DNA of 64,000 nt from Limnoperna fortunei (lineage: Eukaryota; Mollusca; Bivalvia; Mytilida; Modiolidae): NCBI GenBank assembly GCA_944474755.1, contig OX104115.1:30178043-30242042 (forward strand), given 5' to 3'. A program made the translations under genes and the position numbers. Below are positions 34,111 through 46,606 of this stretch, one piece after another. Each line of letters opens with the position of its first letter. The stretch's first letter is position 1. The notes beneath the pieces were generated by a model, which ran no database searches, was not told the DNA's origin, and saw nothing but the letters and a program-made list of their open reading frames with translations.

Positions 34111-35181
34111 TTATAAACAAAGTAGCCTACACAGGAGTTTACAGTGGAATTACTGATATAATGTTCCAACCCAAACCTATAACCTGGTCTCCTCTTGCAA
34201 TATTTTTCATTTAAGCAAGCTACACTTTAAATATAACATCAGGTCAGGACCTTCCATGCTTGATGCTAAAGATGATATCATCGTCAGAGTACCAGAATAC
34301 ACGGGCCAATAGTTATAGACAAAATTCGATCGAAGAGGACCCAAAATATTAACATTAGCAGATTAGGGTCAGGGCGGACCCAGACTTGCAATTATATGAC
34401 ACCGGCAAACTTAACAAACACAAACTTGATAGAAGACACATTGAGTTGGCTGGTCAAGTTTCAATTAAATCCTTTTAGCAGTTAAGGAGAAGATTTCAGG
34501 AAATAAATATTAGACTATGACAATGATGATGGATGCACAGTGATGACAAAAGCTGACATGGACCTCTAGTCCAGGAAAGCAAACTAAAACTCATAAAAAT
34601 CTAACTATATTTATCTATAAATTATTAAGAATTAATTAAAATCAAGGGTCTGTTCATATGTGGATTCTTTAAAAGAATGTGTACAGTATTTAGGAATAAA
34701 ACATCCATTCCATTATCTTTCTTTGTTCAATCTGTTGATTTCTTTCTCAACACTCCACAATTTCAATATGTTCAGAAAATCAGGACCATCTGAAACATCA
34801 AACTAAGTTATCCACGATTTTTGTAACTCGGCAGATGATTCCATGTTTGCTTACTTCATACTCATAGTGAATTACTGAATATGCCAAAGAGACTGGATTT
34901 TGATTGCACGATAGCCATTCACTTAGCACAACTTTCTAGTTCCATCTGGGTTTCTTTGTTTTTCTAAGCTTGTCACTTACTTATTCATATGATGATCTGT
35001 TCACCCTCACAAATTATTTCACATTTTTGGTAATAACCTTTTTTGTCAATTTTGACGTCTTCAATCAATGTAAGGAGAGCAATGCCAAAAGCCAAGCGAT
35101 CTTCACTAATTGTCTTTCTTACATTGGGATAATGTTGTGTAAAGGCTGGGCGATTAGTTTAAATGTTGGGAGTCCACATGA
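34111..35181. other. Upstream region of MULE transposase
   Basis: No coding recognised. A TTTTTGGTTTACAG acceptor-like site lies just before the first readable transposase codons (about 35250), so an upstream exon with the usual N-terminal FLYWCH-type domain may once have existed. Confidence 0.4.
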
Positions 35182-36192
35182 ATGATTGTCAAATTTGTAC
35201 AAAAAGCAATAATTCACTTGGTTTTAGTTCCACTCGTTTGTTTTTGGTTTACAGGCATCCTAACGAACATACTAATGACTAAGAAAATCATCGAGACAGC
35301 TAAAGCAGACATCTTCACCTCTGCACCTACAATAATAGAAAAGATATTGGAAGAAGATGCTGACCCCCGAGAACCAGAGTTTTCCCGACCCAACTACAAC
35401 AACATAGTCAGGACAGCAAACAGACACCGACAAGCAGATCGTCCTGCTGAGCCAACAGATATGGAGTTTGAGTTGGATACAGATTACATCAGTACCCACA
35501 CTTCACCTGAGTTTTACCGTGGAGATGTCACAGTAAAAGACCACAGGCACTTGATATTCGCAAGCGACGAGCAGCTACAGAACCTTGCTAAAGCAAAGAC
35601 TCTATTCATTGATGGTACCTTTAAGATCGTCAGCAGACCCTTCGTTCAACTACTATCGATCCACTTCTTTGCAAAACACGACGACGACATGAAACAGCTA
35701 CCTGGGGTTTTCGTACTGATGTCCAGAAAAAGAAAGATTACAAAAAGGTGCTTCAGCGGATCCTTCTACTTCTTCCATCGGTACCAGTTGCAGAGAGACT
35801 TGTAGCCGATTTCGAAGATGGGTTATGGCGAGCGGTCAAATTAGTATTCCCGGACATCCATGTACAGGGCTGTGCTTTTCACTGGGGACAAGCTGTGTGG
35901 CGACATGTACAAGAGCTAGGGTTACAAGTGGAGTATTTACCGCCAGTCAGTCAGGACCAACAACGACGTTGAAGGATGGCATCATCGAATCAACAGTATG
36001 GCACAGAAACCAAACCCACAGCTGTACATACTGATCGTTTTATTACATAAGGAAGCCAGACTGCTACCCACTCAACTGAAGATGGTCACAGAGGGAAAAA
36101 TGAGAAGATACCAGCGAAAGAAAACAACCCAGCTCCAACACAGAATCTTTGCATTATGGGACCAGTACAGAGACAACCAGATCTTGTCTTGA
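35182..36192 (+). pseudogene. MULE transposase, frameshifted and internally deleted
   Basis: Three frames together give a Mutator-like DDE transposase. Frame 1 (about 35250-35730): H-L-I-F-A-S-D-E-Q-L, then F-I-D-G-T-F-K-I-V (first catalytic Asp), Q-L-L-S-I-H-F-F and V-F-V-L-M-S. A 1-nt loss in an A-rich run leads into frame 2 (to 35972): R-L-V-A-D-F-E-D-G-L-W (second Asp) and G-C-A-F-H-W-G-Q-A-V-W (C-x2-H). About 60 residues are then missing, and frame 3 resumes S-V-R-T-N-N-D-V-E-G-W-H-H-R-I-N (catalytic Glu), continuing H-K-E-A-R-L-L-P and ending at the stop at 36190-36192. All three acidic residues survive, but no single frame can make the protein. Confidence 0.85.
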
Positions 36193-36287
36193 GCAGTGGG
36201 CGACTTGTCCCGGCCAGTGGGCGACTTGTCTCGAAAAGGGGGCGACTTGTCTGGTGGGCGACTTGTCTTGGGGGCGACTTGACCTGA
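36193..36287. repeat. GGGCGACTTGTC tandem repeat
   Basis: Five copies of GGGCGACTTGTC or close variants with 5-13-bp spacers, directly after the transposase stop. The word GGGCGACTT recurs in the hairpin modules at 39.7-46.6 kb. Confidence 0.85.
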
Positions 36288-37245
36288 TACCACAGGAAAT
36301 GGACAGTTTTTAAAAAATGGGAGATAATTCGAGGTGATGCTAAATCACTGACCTTGATTGCAGTTTATTATTTATATATATTTATACAGCAAATAATGTT
36401 ACCATTACTATTTCTACAGCTGTTACAGAAGTGAATATATAAAGAAGGGTTGTACTTTCACATAACTACCTTATTGCAACATCCATCAAATCTTGTATTT
36501 AGTTGGAATCGTTTGAAAACACATAAATGAGTTAGAATTTTTATAAAAATATGATGAAAATAACATGTAATTTATTCATTTTATGTTAAAATATAAATAA
36601 ATATGCAACTTTTTTGTTTATTATCAATTCATTAATATATATTGAACTTTAATTATGCTTATAGAGATTAATCAATAGAAAAATAAAGGGAATTCCTATG
36701 AAGAAAGTCAAATTTCTTGTGGAATTCATCGTATTTTAGAATGGTTGCCATGACAACATGTAATAATTGCCCAGCAAAAAAATCATACAGCAGGTAGAAA
36801 GGATCATGGAGGAAAATATGACAGTCATTTGTTGTAAATAAAAGTACTACTTCAAAAGATAATTTCATTTGATTATGCATAGAAATCCAGTTTTTCTTTT
36901 TTGTCCAATTCTTGATCATTTAGAGTTAGATTTTGTATTAGAAAACAAAAACTGGCAAAAAATTTAGTTTGTGTTTTCAGAAGAAGCACCTTAAGACTGC
37001 TTAATTCCATAAACAATTGTTTGAAACTCTGCTTAACTTTTTCAAAATAAATCAACGAAAAGCGCTTGTTTTTTCATGATTCCAACACCATTTTTTATGT
37101 ATTTTATAGGTGGCGCTGTTTTACAATAAAAACAACACCCAAAATTTTTTTTCATTCTAGTATAGATTTCTCACATAAACCCTGTTCAGCCTGCAAAGTT
37201 TCATTAAAATTGGTTAACCTACCATGTGGACTCATTTTAAGGAAA
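36288..37245. other. Non-coding interior of the MULE, right
   Basis: AT-rich, with no supported ORF. It ends at the right inverted repeat. Confidence 0.45.
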
Positions 37246-37277
37246 TTGCATGGTTTTCTCAGAGACTGGGTGTTAAT

Positions 37278-38082
37278 GTCAAATCAAAATGGTTATTTTA
37301 TATTTATGGGGCATGATACTAAAACGTGAATAATAGACTTTTAATTAAAAACAGAATTTGAGACATGGTATAAGGGTAGGGCATATTGAAACAATCGCTA
37401 TTACAATATTGAAAAAACAAATGCGATTTATTATTATTATTATTATAGGGGTTGCAATCAGATCATGTATTTGTCCTGTTTCCATACAGAAAAAAAAACA
37501 AAAACAAAAAACTTCAACCTTTAAACAATATCGACATCGCGATTGGTATTTGTATCGGACATAGATCGAAAAAGAAAAAAAAATTCAGGAATGAATTCCA
37601 CAGAAGCTCAAGAGACCTAGCATTTTTGACGTTATTACAAATCCGTTTAAACGTTTGCCAAAACAACATGAAAGCCTAGGCTTACGAGCGACTATGCCAC
37701 AGATTAGAGGTAAATGTCCTCTATACTATTCGGCGATATCAAACTTTTTTTTATATCAGATAGTTCATGAAACTTTTGTAAGCAAATGTTTATAAATATT
37801 CCTTTATTAGCATTATTGATATAGAATATTTACACCATAATAACACTTGCACTAAAAGCGATGGGTGCATACAACTTCAGAGATATTTATTAAGGTATTT
37901 ACGATTTCAATGACGATATTTAATTTTTTAAATGCTTAATTGATCGTTTTGATCATTAATTGTGCACGTGACCCTTATGTCATGTGAGCTTTTATGTATT
38001 GAAAAATCAGCTTATTTAAAAACTAAATAGCTGCAGTTATAAATCCCGTACGGTGTTAAATAATTAGTGGAAGTATGTAAAA
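37278..38082. other. Spacer between MULE and repeat train
   Basis: A short (ATT)n run lies at about 37430-37447. No gene. The first A unit starts at 38083 without a preceding (AAT)n. Confidence 0.5.
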
Positions 38083-39680
38083 ATTAAACATGATTGTGTT
38101 GGGATGCCAACACAGAAGTCGCCCAAATCCCCATGGATAGTATTCCATTCAAATCAGTACATCAAAATACCTCTAGAAATCACATTTCGTTAAAATCGGA
38201 CAAAGTTGATGTTTTTGGGGGCGGGTGTGGTAAAACGGCGGCCATTTTAAAATGGCGGCTTTTGCATCAAATTTGGTTTTGCCATACTGCTCAGGATGGT
38301 TAACTCTACCAGTGTACCAATTTTCATTAAAATCCATCCACCCATCTCCGAGATCTGAGAGGGGGCCAAAAATCTTTAACGGCGGCCATTTTGAAAATGG
38401 CGGCCATTTTGAAAATTTCAAAAGTCGATGGCACACCTCTGAGTGACCCTCCACCCACCTCAGCAGGTTCAGTACATCAAAATACGTCTAGAAATCAAAT
38501 TTCGTTGAAATCGGACAAAGTTGACGTTTTTGGGGGGCGGGTGTGGTAAAACGGCGGCCATTTTAAAATGGCGGCGTTCGCATCAAATTTTTTTTCGCCA
38601 CACTGCTCAGTATGGTTAACTCTACCAGTGTACCAATTTTTATTAAAATCCATCCAGCCATCTCCGAGATCTGAGAGGGGGCCAAAAATCTTTAACGGCG
38701 GCCATTTTGAAAATGGCGGCCATTTTGAAAATTTCAAAAGTTGATGGCACCCCTCTGAGTGACCCTCCACCCACCTCAGCAGGTTTAATCTTGATTGGTC
38801 AAAGCGTTTTCAAGAAATGTGTCGGACAAGTTCACGATTAAGAAAAATGTGTGGAAAAGAAGAATAATAATAATAATTAAACATGATTGTGTTGGGATGC
38901 CAACACAGAAGTCGCCCAAATCCCCATGGATAGTATTTCATTCAAATCAGTACTTCAAAATACCTCTAGAAATCAAATTTCGTTAAAATCAGACAAAGTT
39001 GATGTTTTTGGGGGCGGGTGTGGTAAAACGGCGGCCATTTTAAAATGGCGGCTTTTGCATCAAATTTGTTTTCGCCATACTGCTCAGGATAGTTAACTCT
39101 ACCAGTGTATTAATTTTCATTAAAATCCATCCACCCATCTCCGAGATCTGAGAGGGAACCAAAAATCTTTAATGGCGGCCATTTTGAAAATGGCGGCCAT
39201 TTTGAAAATTTCAAAAGTGGATGGCACACCTCTGAGTGACCCTCCACCCACCTCAGCAGGTTCAGTACATCAAAATACGTCTTGAAATCAAATTTCGTTG
39301 AAATCGGACAAAGTTGACGTTTTTGGGGGGCGGGTGTGGTAAAACGGCGGCCATTTTAAAAAGGCGGCGTTCGCATCACATTTTTTTTCGCCACACTGCT
39401 CAGGATGGTTAACTCTACCAGTGTACCAATTTTCATTAAAATCCATTCAGCCATCTCCGAGATCTGAGAGGGGGCCAAAAATCTTTAACGGCGGCCATTT
39501 TGAAAATGGCGGCCATTTTGAAAATTTCAAAAGTGGATGGCACCCCTCTGAGTGACCCTCCACCCACCTCAGCAGGTTTTATCTTGATTGGTCAAAGCGT
39601 TTTCAAAAAATGTGTCGGACAAGTTCATGATTAAGAAAAATGTGTGGAAAAGAATAATAATAATAATAATAATAATAATA
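38083..39680 (+). repeat. Repeat family A, two tandem units
   Basis: Two roughly 795-bp units (38083-38875 and 38876-39680) starting ATTAAACATGATTGTGTTGG and ending GTGTGGAAAAG, (A)GAATAATAATAAT. Each contains two sub-repeats with GGACAAAGTTGA, the phrase AATTTTCATTAAAAT, and pairs of GGCGGCCATTTTGAAAATGG. The only ORFs are repeat translations. The oligo-(AAT) 3' tail and head-to-tail order suggest serial insertion or unequal exchange. Confidence 0.85.
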
Positions 39681-39740
39681 AGAAACGGTGCAAACACAAT
39701 AAGTCTCCCAAAAAAAATTTTTTTGGGCGACTTAATTAAA
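39660..39740 (+). repeat. Hairpin module, poly(A)/poly(T) stem variant
   Basis: Inside (AAT)n: AGAAACGGTGCAAACACAAT then a hairpin at 39701-39733 whose arms are AAGTCTCCCAAAA and TTTTGGGCGACTT. It has the same flanks as the other modules but a different inner stem. Confidence 0.85.
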
Positions 39741-40512
39741 ATTTACGTTTCCCGAAACGTTGAAGTCGCCTCCCGTTCCGCACTTTTGACCGAGTAGAGG
39801 GAACTAAAAGTCAAGAGCACAACTTCATAACATGTGCTTTCAGTTGGCCAAGTTTCATTTCGATCGGTTAAAAGATGAGCGAGAAAACGAGCAAACTTTA
39901 AAACGGCCGCCATTTTGAAACCGGAAGTCGGACAAAAATTTTTTTTTGCAAAAATGTTCAGGATAGTTAGCTGTATCAGTATACCAATTTTCATTGAAAT
40001 TGCTCTGGCCATAACTGAGATCTGACAACGGCCGCCATTTTGTAAAACTTTAAAACGGCCGCCATTTTGAAACCGGAAGTCGGACAAAACATTTTTAAAT
40101 AGTGGCACACTTAGGGTATCATAAGCTACCTGTATACCAAATTTCGTCTAAATCGGATGACGTTTAAATTTTTACATTTTTAGGGGGGTGGTGTTCGGAT
40201 GGCGGCCATTTTGAAATGTCGGTCGCGTCAAATTTTTTGTTGCAAAAATGCTCGGGATAGGTAGCTGTACCAGTATACCAATTTTCATTGAAATTGCTTT
40301 GGCAATTACTGAGATCTGACAACGGCCGTCATTTTTTTCAACGGCGGCCATTTTGAATGGCGGCCATTTTGAAAATTTCAAAAGTGGATTGCACAACTTC
40401 AGGTCACCCTTAACAGGTTCCCAAAGTTTCATTTCGATCGGTTGAAAGATGAGCGAGAAAACGAGCGGACAACATTGCGAGGGGAAAACATAAGAAATAT
40501 GAAAATAATAAT

Positions 40513-40575
40513 AATAATAAGAAACGGAGTAAAAACAATAAGTCGCCCGACACTTCGTGGTCGGCGACTTAATTA
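40513..40575 (+). repeat. Hairpin module (GTCGCC type)
   Basis: GAAACGGAGTAAAAACAAT is followed by a hairpin at 40540-40570 with arms AAGTCGC/GCGACTT, CGA/TCG and CAC/GTG around a TTC loop. Confidence 0.88.
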
Positions 40576-42773
40576 AAATTTAAGTTTCCCGAAACATTGA
40601 AGTCGCCTCCCGTTCCGCACTTTTGACCGATTAGAGGGAACTAAAAGTCAAGAGCACAACTTCATAACATGAGCTTTCAGTTGGCCAAGTTTCATTTCGA
40701 TCGGTTAAAAGATGAGCGAGAAAACGAGCAAACTTTAAAACGGCCGCCATTTTGAAACCGGAAGTCGGACAAAAAATTTTTTTTGCAAAAATGCTCAGGA
40801 TAGTTAGCTGTATCAGTATACCAATTTTCATTGAAATTGCTCTGGCCATAACTGAGATCTGACAACGGCCGCCATTTTGTAAAACTTTAGAACGGCCGCC
40901 ATTTTGAAACCGGAAGTCGGACAAAAATTTTAAAAATAGTAGCACACTCAGGGTATCATAAGCTACCTGTATACCAAATTTCGTTTAAATCGGATGACGT
41001 TTAAATTTTTACATTTTTAGGGGGGTGGTGTTCGGATGGCGGCCATTTTGAAATGTCGGCCGCGTCAAATTTTTTTTTGCAAAAATGCTCGGGATAGTGA
41101 GCTGTAACAGTATACCAATTTTCATTAAAATTGCTTTGGCAATTACTGAGATCTGACAACGGCCGTCATTTTTTTCAACGGCGGCCATTTTGAAAATGGC
41201 GGCTATTTTGAAAATTTTAAAAGTGGATTGCACAACTTCAGGTCACCCTTAACATGTTCCCAAAGTTTCATTTCGATCGGTTAAAAGATTAGCGAGAAAA
41301 CGAGCGGACAACATTGCGAGGGGAAAACATAAGAAATATGAAAATAATAATAATAATTAAAATTTACGTTTCCCGAAACGTTGAAGTCGCCTCCCGTTCC
41401 GCACTTTTGATCCCCATGGATAGTATTTCATTCAAATCAGTACATTAAAATATGCCTAGAAATCAAATTTTGTTGAAATCGGACAAAGTTGACTTTTTCC
41501 TGCAGTAAAATGGCCGCCATTTTGAAACCGGAAGTCGGACAAAAAATTTTTAAATAGTGGCACACTCAGGGTATCATAAGCTACTTGTATACCAAATTTC
41601 GTCTAAATCGGATGACGTTTAAATTTTTGCATTTTTAGGGGGGTGGTTTTCGGATGGCGGCCATTTTGAAATGTCGGTCGCGTCAAATTTTTTTTTGCAA
41701 AAATGCTCAGGATAGTTAGCTGTATCAGTATACCAATTTTCATTGAAATTGCTTTGGCAATTACTGAGATCTGACAACGGCCGTCATTTTTTTTCAACGG
41801 CGGCCATTTTGAAAATGGCGGCCATTTTGAAAATTTCAAAAGTGGATTGCACAACTTCAGGTCACCCTTAACATGTTCCCAAAGTTTCATTTCGATCGGT
41901 TTAAAGATAAGCGAGAAAACGAGCGGACAACATTGCGAGGGGAAAAAGGAAAACATAAGAAATATGAAAATAATAATAATTAAAATTTACGTTTCCCGAA
42001 ACGTTGAAGTCGCCTCCCGTTCCGCACTTTTGACCGAGTAGAGGGAACTAAAAGTCAAGAGCACAACTTCATAACATGAGCTTTCAGTTGGCCAAGTTTC
42101 ATTTCGATCGGTTAAAAGATGAGCGAGAAAACGAGCAAACTTTAAAACGGCCGCGATTTGGAAACCGGAAGTCGGACAAAAAATTTTTTTTGCAAAAATG
42201 CTCAGGATAGTTAGCTGTATCAGTATACCAATTTTCATTGAAATTGCTCTGGCCATAACTGAGATCTGACAACGGCCGCCATTTTGTAAAACTTTAAAAC
42301 GGCCGCCATTTTGAAACCGGAAGTCGGACAAAACATTTTTAAATAGTGGCACACTTAGGGTATCATAAGCTACCTGTATACCAAATTTCGTCTAAATCGG
42401 ATGACGTTTAAATTTTTACATTTTTAGGGGGGTGGTGTTCGGATGGCGGCCATTTTGAAATGTCGGCCGCGTCAAATTTTTTTTTGCAAAAATGCTCGGG
42501 ATAGTTAGCTGTACCAGTATACCAATTTTCATTGAAATTGCTTTGGCAATTACTGAGATCTGACAACGGCCGTCATTTTTTTCAACCGCGGCCATTTTGA
42601 AAATGGCGGCCATTTTGAAAATTTCAAAAGTGGATTGCACAACTTCAGGTCACCCTTAACATGTTCCCAAAGTTTCATTTCGATCGGTTAAAAGATGAGC
42701 GAGAAAACGAGCGGACAACATTGCGAGGGGAAAACATAAGAAATATGAAAATAATAATAATAATAATAATAAT

Positions 42774-42897
42774 AAGAAACGGAGTAAAAACAATAAGTCG
42801 CCCGACACTTCGTGGTCGGCGACTTAATAATAAGAAACGGAGTAAAAACAATAAGTCGCCCGACACTTCGTGGTCGGCGACTTAATAATAATAATAA
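42774..42897 (+). repeat. Two tandem hairpin modules in (AAT)n
   Basis: Hairpins at 42795-42825 and 42853-42883, identical in sequence, separated and flanked by AATAAT and each preceded by GAAACGGAGTAAAAACAAT. Confidence 0.9.
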
Positions 42898-44457
42898 TTA
42901 AAATTTACGTTTCCCGAAACGTTGAAGTCGCCTCCCGTTCCGCACTTTTGACCGAGTAGAGGGAACTAAAAGTCAAGAGCACAACTTCATAACATGAGCT
43001 TTCAGTTGGCCAAGTTTCATTTCGATCGGTTAAAAGATGAGCGAGAAAACGAGCAAACTTTAAAACGGCCGCCATTTTGAAACCGGAAGTCGGACAAAAA
43101 AATTTTTTTGCAAAAATGCTCAGGATAGTTAGCTGTATCAGTATACCAATTTTCATTGAAATTGCTCTGGCCATAACTGAGATCTGACAACGGCCGCCAT
43201 TTTGTAAAACTTTAAAACGGCCGCCATTTTGAAACCGGAAGTCGGACAAAAATTTGAAAAATAGTGGCACACTCAGGGTATCATAAGCTACCTGTATACC
43301 AAATTTCGTTTAAATCGGATGACGTTTAAATTTTTACAGTTTTAGGGGGGTGGTGTTCGGATGGCGGCCATTTTGAAATGTCGGCCGCGTCAAATTTTTT
43401 TTTGCAAAAATGCTCGGGATAGTTAGCTGTACCAGTATACCAATTTTCATTGAAATTGCTTTGGCAATTACTGAGATCTGACAACGGCCGTCATTTTTTT
43501 CAACGGCGGCCATTTTGAAAATGGCGGCCATTTTGAAAATTTCAAAAGTGGATTGCACAACTTCAGGTCACCCTTAACATGTTCCCAAAGTTTCATTTCG
43601 ATCGGTTAAAAGATGAGCGAGAAAACGAGCGGACAACATTGCGAGGGGAAAACATAAGAAATATGAAAATAATAATAATAATTAAAATTTACGTTTCCCG
43701 AAACGTTGAAGTCGCCTCCCGTTCCGCACTTTTGACCGAGTAGAGGGAACTAAAAGTCAAGAGCACAACTTCATAACATGAGCTTTCAGTTGGCCAAGTT
43801 TCATTTCGATCGGTTAAAAGATGAGCGAGAAAACGAGCAAACTTTAAAACGGCCGCCATTTTGAAACCGGAAGTCGGACAAAAAATTTTTTTTGCAAAAA
43901 TGCTCAGGATAGTTAGCTGTATCAGTATACCAATTTTCATTGAAATTGCTCTAGCCATAACTGAGATCTGACAACGGCCGCTATTTTGTAAACTTTTAAA
44001 CGGCCGCCATTTTGAAACCGGAAGTCGCACAAAAATTTTGAAAATAGTGGCACACTCAGGGTATCATAAGCTACCTGTATACCAAATTTCGTTTAAATCG
44101 GATGACGTTTAAATTTTTACAGTTTTAGGGGGTGGTGTTCGGATGGCGGCCATTTTGAAATGTCGGCCGCGTCAAATTTTTTTTGCAAAAATGCTCGGGA
44201 TAGGGAGCTGTATCAGTATACCAATTTTCATTGAAATTGCTTCGGCAATTACTGAGATCTGACAACGGCCGTCATTTTTTTTCAACGGCGGCCATTTTGA
44301 AAATGGCGGCCATTTTGAAAATTTCAAAAGTGGATTGCACAACTTCAGGTCACCCTTATTATGTTCCCAAAGTTTCATTTCGATCGGTTAAAAGATGAGC
44401 GAGAAAACGAGCGGACAACATTGCGAGGGGAAAAAGGAAAACATAAGAAATATGAAA

Positions 44458-44660
44458 ATAATAATAATAATAATAATAATAATAAGAAACGGAGTAAAAA
44501 CAATAAGTCGCCCGACACTTCGTGGTCGGCGACTTAATAATAATAATAAGAAACGGAGTAAAAACAATAAGTCGCCCGACACTTCGTGGTCGGCGACTTA
44601 ATAATAAGAAACGGAGTAAAAACAATAAGTCGCCCGACACTTCGTGGTCGGCGACTTAAT
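44458..44660 (+). repeat. Three tandem hairpin modules in (AAT)n
   Basis: Hairpins at 44505-44535, 44569-44599 and 44627-44657 with identical arms AAGTCGCC/GGCGACTT. Spacers are different lengths of (AAT)n, so modules have multiplied within the microsatellite. Confidence 0.9.
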
Positions 44661-45443
44661 TAAAATTTACGTTTCCCGAAACGTTGAAGTCGCCTCCCGT
44701 TCCGCACTTTTGACCGAGTAGAGGGAACTAAAAGTCAAGAGCACAACTTCATAACATGAGCTTTCAGTTGGCCAAGTTTCATTTCGATCGGTTAAAAGAT
44801 GAGCGAGAAAACGAGCAAACTTTAAAACGGCCGCCATTTTGAAACCGGAAGTCGGACAAAAATTTTTTTTTGCAAAAATGCTCAGGATAGTTAGCTGTAT
44901 CAGTATACCAATTTTCATTGAAATTGCTCTGGCCATAACTGAGATCTGACAACGGCCGCCATTTTGTAAAACTTTAAAACGGCCGCCATTTTGAAACCGG
45001 AAGTCGGACAAAACATTTTTAAATAGTGGCACACTTAGGGTATCATATGCTACCTGTATACCAAATTTCGTCTAAATCGGATGACGTTTAAATTTTTACA
45101 TTTTTAGGGGGGTGGTGTTCGGATAGCGGCCATTTTGAAATGTCGGCCGCGTCAATTTTTTTTTTGCAAAAATGCTCGGGATAGTTAGCTGTACCAGTAT
45201 ACCAATTTTCATTGAAATTGCTTTGGCAATTACTGAGATCTGACAACGGCCGTCATTTTTTTCAACGGCGGCCATTTTGAAAATGGCGGCCATTTTGAAA
45301 ATTTCAAAAGTGGATTGCACAACTTCAGGTCACCCTTAACATGTTCCCAAAGTTTCATTTCGATCGGTTAAAAGATGAGCGAGAAAACGAGCGGACAACA
45401 TTGCGAGGGGAAAACATAAGAAATATGAAAATAATAATAATAA

Positions 45444-46396
45444 CAAGTGCTGATTGTGATTGCAAGCAAGTCACAAAAAAATCCCCTCCCGTGCCCACTT
45501 TTGTCACAATTCGGACAACTTTTCAATTTTCGCACTTTGGCGGCCATCTTGGACTAAGGCAGCCATCTTGGATTTGTTCGACATGTTGTTCGTAATATCA
45601 ATATTGACCTAAATGCCAATTTTTGTTGAAATCAGACAACTTTTCAATATTCGCACTTTGGCAGCCATTTTGAATATGACAGCCATCTTGGATTTGTTCG
45701 AAAGTGTCGCCATGTTGTTCGTAATATCAATATTGACCTAAATGCCAATTTTCGTTGAAATCGGACAACTTTTCAATTTTCGCACTTTGGCGGCCATTTT
45801 GAATATGGCGGCCATCTTGGACTTTGGCGGCCATCTTGGATTTGTTCAAACATGTCACCATGTTGTTCGTAATATCAATATTCACCTAAATGCCAATTTT
45901 CGTTGAAATCGGACAACTTTTCAATTTTCGCACTTTGGAGGCCATTTTGAATATGGCGGCCATCTTGGACTTTGGCGGCCATCTTTGATTTGTTCGAACA
46001 TGTCACCATGTTGTTCGTAATATCAATATTGACCTAAATGCCAATTTTCGTTGAAATCGGACAACTTTTCAATTTTCGCACTTTGGCGGCCATTTTGAAT
46101 ATGGTGGCCATCTTGGATTTTTCGGAAAATGGTCCCATATTGTCCGGGACCTTAATATTGACCTATAAACCTATTTTGGTTCATATCCATATTGTTTGTG
46201 ATTTTTTATTATTAATTTTGTATTTTTTTCAAATTCAAAATGGCCGCCAATCCAAGATGGCCGCCATTTTCAAAATTTCGAAATCGGAAACAACATTTCC
46301 TAGTGGTGACCTATCTTTCTGGTAAGTTTCATTGACCTATGTCTTTTCGTCTTCGAGAAATCCTACGGACAAAGTTAGGTCCGGAAGAAGAAGAAG
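45444..46396 (+). repeat. Repeat family B, unit 1
   Basis: Head AACAAGTGCTGATTGTGATT and CCCCTCCCGTGCCCACTTTT (related to the A' head CCTCCCGTTCCGCACTTTTG). Four 129-148-bp sub-repeats marked by CGTAATATCAATATTGACC at 45591, 45720, 45868 and 46016, each with GGCGGCCATCTTGG and TCGTTGAAATCGGACAAC. The tail is GTTAGGTCCGGAAGAAGAAG, then AATAATAAT. Confidence 0.88.
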
Positions 46397-46606
46397 AATA
46401 ATAATAATAATAAGAAACGGTGCAAAAACAATAAATCCCCGACACTTCGTGGTCGGGGATTTAATAATAAGAAACGGAGTAAAAACAATAAGTCGCCCGA
46501 CACTTCGTGGTCGGCGACTTAATAATAAGAAACGGAGTAAAAACAATAAGTCGCCCGACACTTCGTGGTCGGCGACTTAATAATAATAATAATAATAATA
46601 ATAACA
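46397..46606 (+). repeat. Three hairpin modules, one with a changed stem
   Basis: Hairpins at 46433-46462, 46490-46520 and 46548-46578. The first has arms AAATCCCCGAC/GTCGGGGATTT where the others have AAGTCGCCCGAC/GTCGGCGACTT: substitutions occur on both sides of the stem and pairing is kept. Confidence 0.9.

Larger units (their letters stand above)
31383..37277. mobile_element. Mutator-like (MULE) transposon, 5.9 kb
   Basis: A perfect 32-bp inverted repeat at 31383-31414 and 37246-37277 (outer end ATTAACACCCAGTCTCTGAG) brackets a MULE transposase remnant (35182-36192). Apart from the transposase and two small tandem repeats the interior is AT-rich and non-coding. An 8-9-bp target duplication, usual for this superfamily, is not visible at the ends as drawn, so the true ends may lie slightly further out or the flanks have changed. 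Confidence 0.65.
39681..45443 (+). repeat. Repeat family A', seven units
   Basis: Units at about 39681, 40521, 41358, 41979, 42898, 43684 and 44660, each roughly 780-840 bp (the third 620). The head is TTAAAATTTACGTTTCCCGA then GAAGTCGCCTCCCGTTCCGC. The body alternates AACGGCCGCCATTTTG with CCAATTTTCATTGAAATTGC and AAATTTCGTCTAAATCGG. The tail is GGGGAAAACATAAGAAATAT, GAAAATAATAAT. Copies are nearly identical. Some heads are preceded by hairpin modules. Recurrent 121-codon minus-strand frames are repeat shadows. Confidence 0.9.

Noticed and set aside
39743..45032. Repeated 113-121-codon minus-strand ORFs that look like a protein family
   Set aside because: They are translations of A' units; all frames are similarly open, boundaries follow the repeat, and no domain is recognisable.
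39660..46580. Rho-independent terminators or bacterial hairpins
   Set aside because: Context is eukaryotic; hairpins lie in microsatellites without adjoining genes.
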